Of a stretch of DNA of 64,000 nt, positions 60,327 to 64,000 are shown piece after piece. Location of the stretch: NCBI RefSeq assembly GCF_002217285.1, contig NZ_MUGW01000018.1:14578-78577 (forward strand), given 5' to 3'. The notes beneath the pieces were generated by a model. That model was not told where the DNA came from and did no database searches. It saw nothing but the letters and a program-made list of their open reading frames with translations. The DNA comes from Flavobacterium hercynium (GTDB lineage Bacteria; Bacteroidota; Bacteroidia; Flavobacteriales; Flavobacteriaceae). Position 1 is the stretch's first letter, and the number at the start of each line of letters is the position of its first letter. The translations under genes were made by a program, and so were the position numbers.

Positions 60327-60423
60327 GAGTTTATCATAGCATTTTGAAATGTTTCAAAAGCTACTTTAATTTAATACTAACGAATAATAATCGTCCATTT
60401 GGAGAAGTTTTTTTTAAGTGGTG

Positions 60424-60431
60424 CAAAAATA
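60424..60431 (-). promoter_or_regulatory. -7 promoter box of corA (TATTTTTG)
   Basis: On the minus strand TATTTTTG matches TAnnTTTG about 98 bases upstream of the corA start codon. The long leader could hold control elements, but none is recognised. Confidence 0.4.
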
Positions 60432-60486
60432 TCGTTTATTTTTAAGACAGAAAACTTAAAACTATTAATTATATATTAAAAAGACG

Positions 60487-60516
60487 AAAGCCTATCTGTT
60501 TTGTCAGATAGGCTTT
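60487..60516 (-). terminator. Terminator of folD
   Basis: AAAGCCTATCTG (60487-60498) pairs with CAGATAGGCTTT (60505-60516) across a six-base loop, 24 bases after the folD stop. The T tract on the minus strand is short and interrupted. Confidence 0.75.
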
Positions 60517-60540
60517 GCATATAAGTGCTTTTGATGTAAA

Positions 60541-61425
60541 TTATTTTCTTGCGCTTCTCATTTTACGTGCTAAAAGCGTATTTTTTAACAACATAGCGAT
60601 TGTCATTGGTCCTACTCCTCCCGGAACCGGAGTAATGAAAGAAGATTTTTTACTTACTTCGTCAAAATCAACGTCACCTGTAATAACGTATCCTTTTGGG
60701 TGCGAAGCGTCTTCTACTCGTGTAATACCCACGTCAATAACAACTACACCATCTTTTACCATGTCTGCTTTTAGGTAGTTTGGCACTCCTAAAGCTGTAA
60801 TAATAATATCGGCATTTTTAGTAAATTCTTCGATATTCTTTGTTCTGCTGTGTGTTAGAGTAACTGTAGAATCACCAGGATTTCCTTTGCGGCTCATTAA
60901 AATACTCATTGGTCGTCCCACAATGTGGCTTCTTCCAATAACTACGGTATGTTTTCCGGCTGTTTCTACTTTATAACGTTCTAGCAATTGCATGATACCA
61001 AATGGTGTCGCAGGAATAAAGCTTTCCATCTCTAATGCCATTCTTCCAAAGTTGGTTGGGTGAAAACCATCAACGTCTTTATCGGGATCGATTGCTAATA
61101 ATATTTTTTGCTCGTCGATATGTTTTGGCAAAGGTAATTGTACGATGAAACCATCAAGATCATCATCTTCGTTTAATTCTTTAATTTTTGCCAGTAAATC
61201 TTCTTCTGTAATATCTTCAGGTAAACTTACTAAAGTTGAATCAAAGCCAATTTGCTGGCAAGATTTTACTTTACTTCCCACGTAAGTTAAACTTGCTCCG
61301 TTTGTTCCTACGATAACAGCTGCCAAATGAGGTACTTTTCCTCCTGCATCTTTTATTGATTGAACTTCGGCTGCGATTTCGTTTTTAATGTCTTCAGCTG
61401 TTTTTTTACCGTCTAGTAGTTGCAT
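60541..61425 (-). CDS. folD: Methylenetetrahydrofolate dehydrogenase/cyclohydrolase
   Basis: A 294-residue bifunctional enzyme of one-carbon metabolism. The substrate-binding block [16 protein letters not shown] (catalytic Lys), [14 protein letters not shown], the NADP-binding [15 protein letters not shown] and the C-terminal [14 protein letters not shown] are all present. It interconverts methylene- and formyl-tetrahydrofolate. The length is normal. It lies 149 bases downstream of ffh on the same strand, in a gap that contains a partial TTTCA repeat. Confidence 0.96.
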   Translation of the reverse strand: MQLLDGKKTAEDIKNEIAAEVQSIKDAGGKVPHLAAVIVGTNGASLTYVGSKVKSCQQIGFDSTLVSLPEDITEEDLLAKIKELNEDDDLDGFIVQLPLPKHIDEQKILLAIDPDKDVDGFHPTNFGRMALEMESFIPATPFGIMQLLERYKVETAGKHTVVIGRSHIVGRPMSILMSRKGNPGDSTVTLTHSRTKNIEEFTKNADIIITALGVPNYLKADMVKDGVVVIDVGITRVEDASHPKGYVITGDVDFDEVSKKSSFITPVPGGVGPMTIAMLLKNTLLARKMRSARK

Positions 61426-61574
61426 TGTTTTTGTTTCAGATTTGTTTTAGTTGTTTCACGTTTCATGCTTACTTTGAAACGGAATGTTCATTTACTTATT
61501 TTCTACTTATTTAAAAAATTTAAGGCCTAAAATTTCAAGCAATCTGAAACTTTAAACCTTAAACATTTTTTTCT

Positions 61575-62927
61575 TTATCTCGGCATTCCGCCTGGCATTC
61601 CTTTCATGCCTCCCATCATCTTCATCAGGTTTTTTCCGCCCGGCCCTTGCATCATCTTCATCATCTTACTCATTTGGTCGAATTGCTTCATCAGCTGATT
61701 TACCTGCTCGACTTTGGTTCCGGAACCTTTAGCGATTCTGGCTTTTCTTTTTACATCGATGATAGACGGTTTACTCCTCTCGATTGGTGTCATCGAGTGA
61801 ATAATTGCTTCTATATGTTTAAAAGCATCATCTTCTATTTCTACATCTTTCATGGCTTTTGAAGCTCCCGGTATCATTCCAACCAGATCCTTCATATTAC
61901 CCATTTTTTTCACTTGTTGAATTTGCGTTAAGAAGTCATCAAAACCAAATTCATTTTTAGCGATTTTCTTTTGAAGTTTTCTTGCTTCTTCTTCATCAAA
62001 TTGTTCTTGCGCTCTTTCTACAAGTGACACAACATCACCCATACCTAAAATACGCTCTGCCATACGATCCGGATAGAAAACATCAATTGCTTCCATCTTT
62101 TCTCCTGTACCAACAAATTTGATTGGTTTGTTTACAACCGATTTAATCGAAATTGCAGCTCCACCACGAGTATCACCATCTAATTTTGTTAAAATAACTC
62201 CATCAAAATTAAGGATATCGTTAAAAGCTTTTGCAGTGTTAACAGCATCTTGTCCTGTCATTGCATCTACAACAAACAAAGTTTCCTGAGGCTGAATTGC
62301 TTTATGAACACGAGCAATTTCGTCCATCATTTCCTGATCTACTGCAAGACGTCCGGCTGTATCGACAATTACGACGTTAAAACCGTTTGCTTTTGCATGC
62401 TTAATTGCATTCTGAGCAATTTCAACAGGATTTTTATTTTCTGGTTCTGAGTAAACCTCAACACCTATTTGATCTCCCACAACATGAAGCTGATTGATCG
62501 CCGCAGGACGGTAGATATCACACGCTACTAAAAGTGGTTTTTTATTTTTCTTCGTTTTTAAGAAGTTGGCTAATTTTCCAGAGAAAGTTGTTTTACCAGA
62601 ACCTTGCAATCCTGACATTAAAATTACTGAAGGGTTTCCGCCAAGGTTAATTCCTGCAACGTCACCACCCATTAATTCTGTCAACTCATCTTTAACCAGT
62701 TTTACTAATAATTGTCCTGGCTGAAGCGTGGTCAAAACGTCCTGTCCAATTGCTTTTTCTTTTACTTTGGTTGTAAAATCTTTTGCAATTTTAAAGTTAA
62801 CATCGGCATCCAGTAAGGCACGACGAACTTCTTTTAAGGTATCGGCAACGTTTACTTCTGTAATCTTACCGTGTCCTTTTAATATATGGAACGCTTTATC
62901 TAACTTATCACTTAAATTATCAAACAT
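61575..62927 (-). CDS. ffh: Signal recognition particle protein Ffh
   Basis: A 450-residue SRP GTPase that targets membrane proteins to the translocon. The N domain precedes the G domain with GLQGSGKTTFSGKLA (residues 106-120), DTAGRLA and TKLDGDTRGGAA. The C-terminal Met-rich M domain carries KMGNMKDLVGMIPG, SKPSIIDVKRKARIAKGSG and the tail MKMMQGPGGKNLMKMMGGMK, which binds SRP RNA. The 4.5S RNA gene is not seen here. It has its own promoter at 62950-62980. Confidence 0.97.
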   Translation of the reverse strand: MFDNLSDKLDKAFHILKGHGKITEVNVADTLKEVRRALLDADVNFKIAKDFTTKVKEKAIGQDVLTTLQPGQLLVKLVKDELTELMGGDVAGINLGGNPSVILMSGLQGSGKTTFSGKLANFLKTKKNKKPLLVACDIYRPAAINQLHVVGDQIGVEVYSEPENKNPVEIAQNAIKHAKANGFNVVIVDTAGRLAVDQEMMDEIARVHKAIQPQETLFVVDAMTGQDAVNTAKAFNDILNFDGVILTKLDGDTRGGAAISIKSVVNKPIKFVGTGEKMEAIDVFYPDRMAERILGMGDVVSLVERAQEQFDEEEARKLQKKIAKNEFGFDDFLTQIQQVKKMGNMKDLVGMIPGASKAMKDVEIEDDAFKHIEAIIHSMTPIERSKPSIIDVKRKARIAKGSGTKVEQVNQLMKQFDQMSKMMKMMQGPGGKNLMKMMGGMKGMPGGMPR

Positions 62928-62949
62928 ACTATTTTCTTTATTTGAAGTG

Positions 62950-62980
62950 CAAATATAATCTAATTAGACATTTTAGGCAA
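62950..62980 (-). promoter_or_regulatory. Promoter of ffh
   Basis: On the minus strand a TTG (62978-62980) is followed after 20 bases by TATATTTG (62950-62957), matching the Bacteroidota pattern. The ffh start codon is 22 bases further. Confidence 0.65.
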
Positions 62981-63061
62981 TTTTTATTTAAATACAAAGT
63001 GCGTTTTGATTTAATCTTAAAGTGGGCTAAGTTTTATGTGAAGTTCTATATGTTTTTTTAG

Positions 63062-63137
63062 CTCGCAAAGACGCTAAGGCGCAAAGTTTAATTTTTAATT
63101 TGAGTAAAAAAACTTTGCGCCTTAGCGACTTTGCGAG
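63062..63137. repeat. Palindromic interspersed repeat (family A, copy 2)
   Basis: Arms 63062-63088 and 63111-63137 are complementary over 27 bases with one mismatch. The words CTCGCAAAG, GCAAAG and ACTTTGCGAG match copy 1 at 3621-3694. A further fragment related to the repeats at 47011 and 49460 follows at 63178-63200 in inverted orientation. Confidence 0.8.
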
Positions 63138-63205
63138 ATTATTTCTTTGGCGCCTATTTTAAAAAACTTATGCTTTTGAACCTTTGTAGCTCTGGACCTT
63201 CTTAA

Positions 63206-64000
63206 TTAAAATTGGAAGTAAATAAAAGGCTGTGAACCTGCAACTGCTGTTGCATAAACGATCCAATATACAAAACCTAGAACTACTGCTTTTAGTACTA
63301 AAGGTGTTTTATCAAAAACTGATTTTAAAGTTGTTGTAAAACCTTCCGGAAGGAAATGCCAAACATATCCGAACAACATTAATAAAAATACATTTTTATA
63401 TCCTAATATAATTACTTGCCATTGTTCCGGCTCAAACGTTAACTGACCAATATTGTTGATTACCTGCAACGCTGTTTCGAAATCTCGGGCACGGAAGAAA
63501 ATCCAGCAAAAAACAACGAAATGAAACGTAATTACTATAGAGAAAAAGCGCCATAAAAATCCAGGACCTTTGCTTTCTTTTTTAGAAGGGAAAAATTCCA
63601 TAAATATTTTGTGAACCGCTAAAGCTAATCCGTGCAAAGCTCCCCAAATAATAAACTGTGCTCCTGCTCCATGCCACAATCCTCCTAAAAGCATCGTGGT
63701 AAACAAGTTGAAATTGGTTACAGCAGTTTGTTTTCGTTTGCCTGAAAGCAAAAATGTTAAACAGAAAAGAGCTATTGATCCTATAGCGATTCCCAACGGA
63801 ATATAACTCTCGTTTACATTTGCCATTCCCCACAACACTAATCCGAAGAAAAACAAACTCGGAAATAAATATCCTGCAAAGGTTCCTTCTCTGTTTCCTC
63901 CTATTGATATGTATAAAAAGTCTTTTAACCAAGTTGATAACGAAATATGCCATCTTCTCCAGAAATCTGTAATCGACGTCGATTTATAAGGTGTTCTAAA
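63206..64000 (-). CDS. MBOAT-family O-acyltransferase (partial, 5' end outside the window)
   Basis: The last 264 residues of a membrane-bound O-acyltransferase are seen; the gene continues beyond the right edge. The upstream part seen at 63857-64000 contains DFWRRWHISLSTWLKDF and SIGGNREGT, the AlgI/DltB signature. The catalytic His is in GLWHGAGAQFIIW (about 70 residues further). Multiple helices follow to the C-terminal SQPFIYFQF. Such enzymes acetylate or otherwise acylate extracellular polysaccharides or lipids. Partner genes would lie outside the window. Confidence 0.9.
   Translation of the reverse strand, partial: FRTPYKSTSITDFWRRWHISLSTWLKDFLYISIGGNREGTFAGYLFPSLFFFGLVLWGMANVNESYIPLGIAIGSIALFCLTFLLSGKRKQTAVTNFNLFTTMLLGGLWHGAGAQFIIWGALHGLALAVHKIFMEFFPSKKESKGPGFLWRFFSIVITFHFVVFCWIFFRARDFETALQVINNIGQLTFEPEQWQVIILGYKNVFLLMLFGYVWHFLPEGFTTTLKSVFDKTPLVLKAVVLGFVYWIVYATAVAGSQPFIYFQF

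Noticed and set aside
61449..61466. parS-like half-site (TGTTTCACGT) downstream of ffh
   Set aside because: The first ten bases match the parS consensus, but the second half (TTCATG) does not match GAAACA, so ParB binding is not expected. It is part of a TTTCA repeat region.
61426..61574. Possible SRP 4.5S RNA or regulatory RNA next to ffh
   Set aside because: No conserved SRP domain IV hairpin (GGAA/GGNA tetraloop) is seen in the gap.

Overview
This window is a chromosomal segment of a Bacteroidota bacterium, almost certainly a Flavobacterium (family Flavobacteriaceae). The evidence is low G+C with A-rich leaders that lack Shine-Dalgarno sites, many TAnnTTTG -7 boxes (some with a TTG about 18-20 bases upstream), and family content typical of that group: a long signal peptidase I, PspC/GIN proteins, DUF4870, DUF5683, DUF4173, WbqC, a Bacteroidota TonB and a CtpA-like copper ATPase with an HMBD domain. 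No phage, transposase, plasmid or CRISPR locus is visible. Species-level assignment is not possible from reading alone.

Layout. 0.3-2.4 kb: an MFS exporter divergent from an AraC regulator, with repeated boxes between them. 2.5-6.3 kb: a copper/heavy-metal module (secreted DUF3347 protein, an HMA-AraC fusion regulator, a copper P-type ATPase). 6.4-8.5 kb: small accessory genes, including a 50-residue secreted Cys/Lys-rich peptide. 8.7-12.5 kb: a PadR-PspC-GIN-GIN envelope cluster. 12.7-13.9 kb: trxB and tRNA-Pro. 14.2-19.5 kb: parA-parB-DUF5683-dapB-lepB-wbqC. 19.5-25.8 kb (minus strand): EEP hydrolase, two rhomboids, mutL, ribH and a TPR membrane protein. 26.2-34.3 kb (plus strand): recF, DUF2461, glycosyltransferases, a Tat-type HisC-like aminotransferase, murB, GNAT, PaiB-like protein and an ECF sigma factor. 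34.4-46.1 kb: TonB, a PH-domain protein, a two-gene Rhs-tail/MORN pair, an M48 protease, lipA, GAPDH, a hybrid histidine kinase, lpxK, a Nif3-like protein and a coiled-coil protein that has lost its zinc-ribbon cysteines.

From 46 to 60 kb the content is more accessory: an alpha/beta hydrolase; an ArsR-P450-ABM monooxygenase module flanked by two direct copies of a degenerate repeat; rluF; two tandem stefin/cystatin-like genes; a LytTR response regulator with its histidine kinase; an unrecognised 157-residue protein; a PQQ-type beta-propeller protein; and a three-gene operon (membrane protein, winged-helix regulator, DUF4173) with two copies of a palindromic operator. 59-64 kb returns to housekeeping genes: corA, folD, ffh and a truncated MBOAT acyltransferase gene that runs off the right edge.

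Intergenic spaces hold several families of palindromic or dispersed repeats (for example 3621-3694 and 63062-63137, which are two copies of one family). The best candidates for something little described are the tandem cystatin-like pair (50652-51264), the repeat-flanked P450 module (47011-49725), the copper module with the fused metal-binding AraC regulator together with the Cys/Lys peptide, and the palindrome-controlled DUF4173 operon. All functional statements come from motif recognition by eye; no database search was run.
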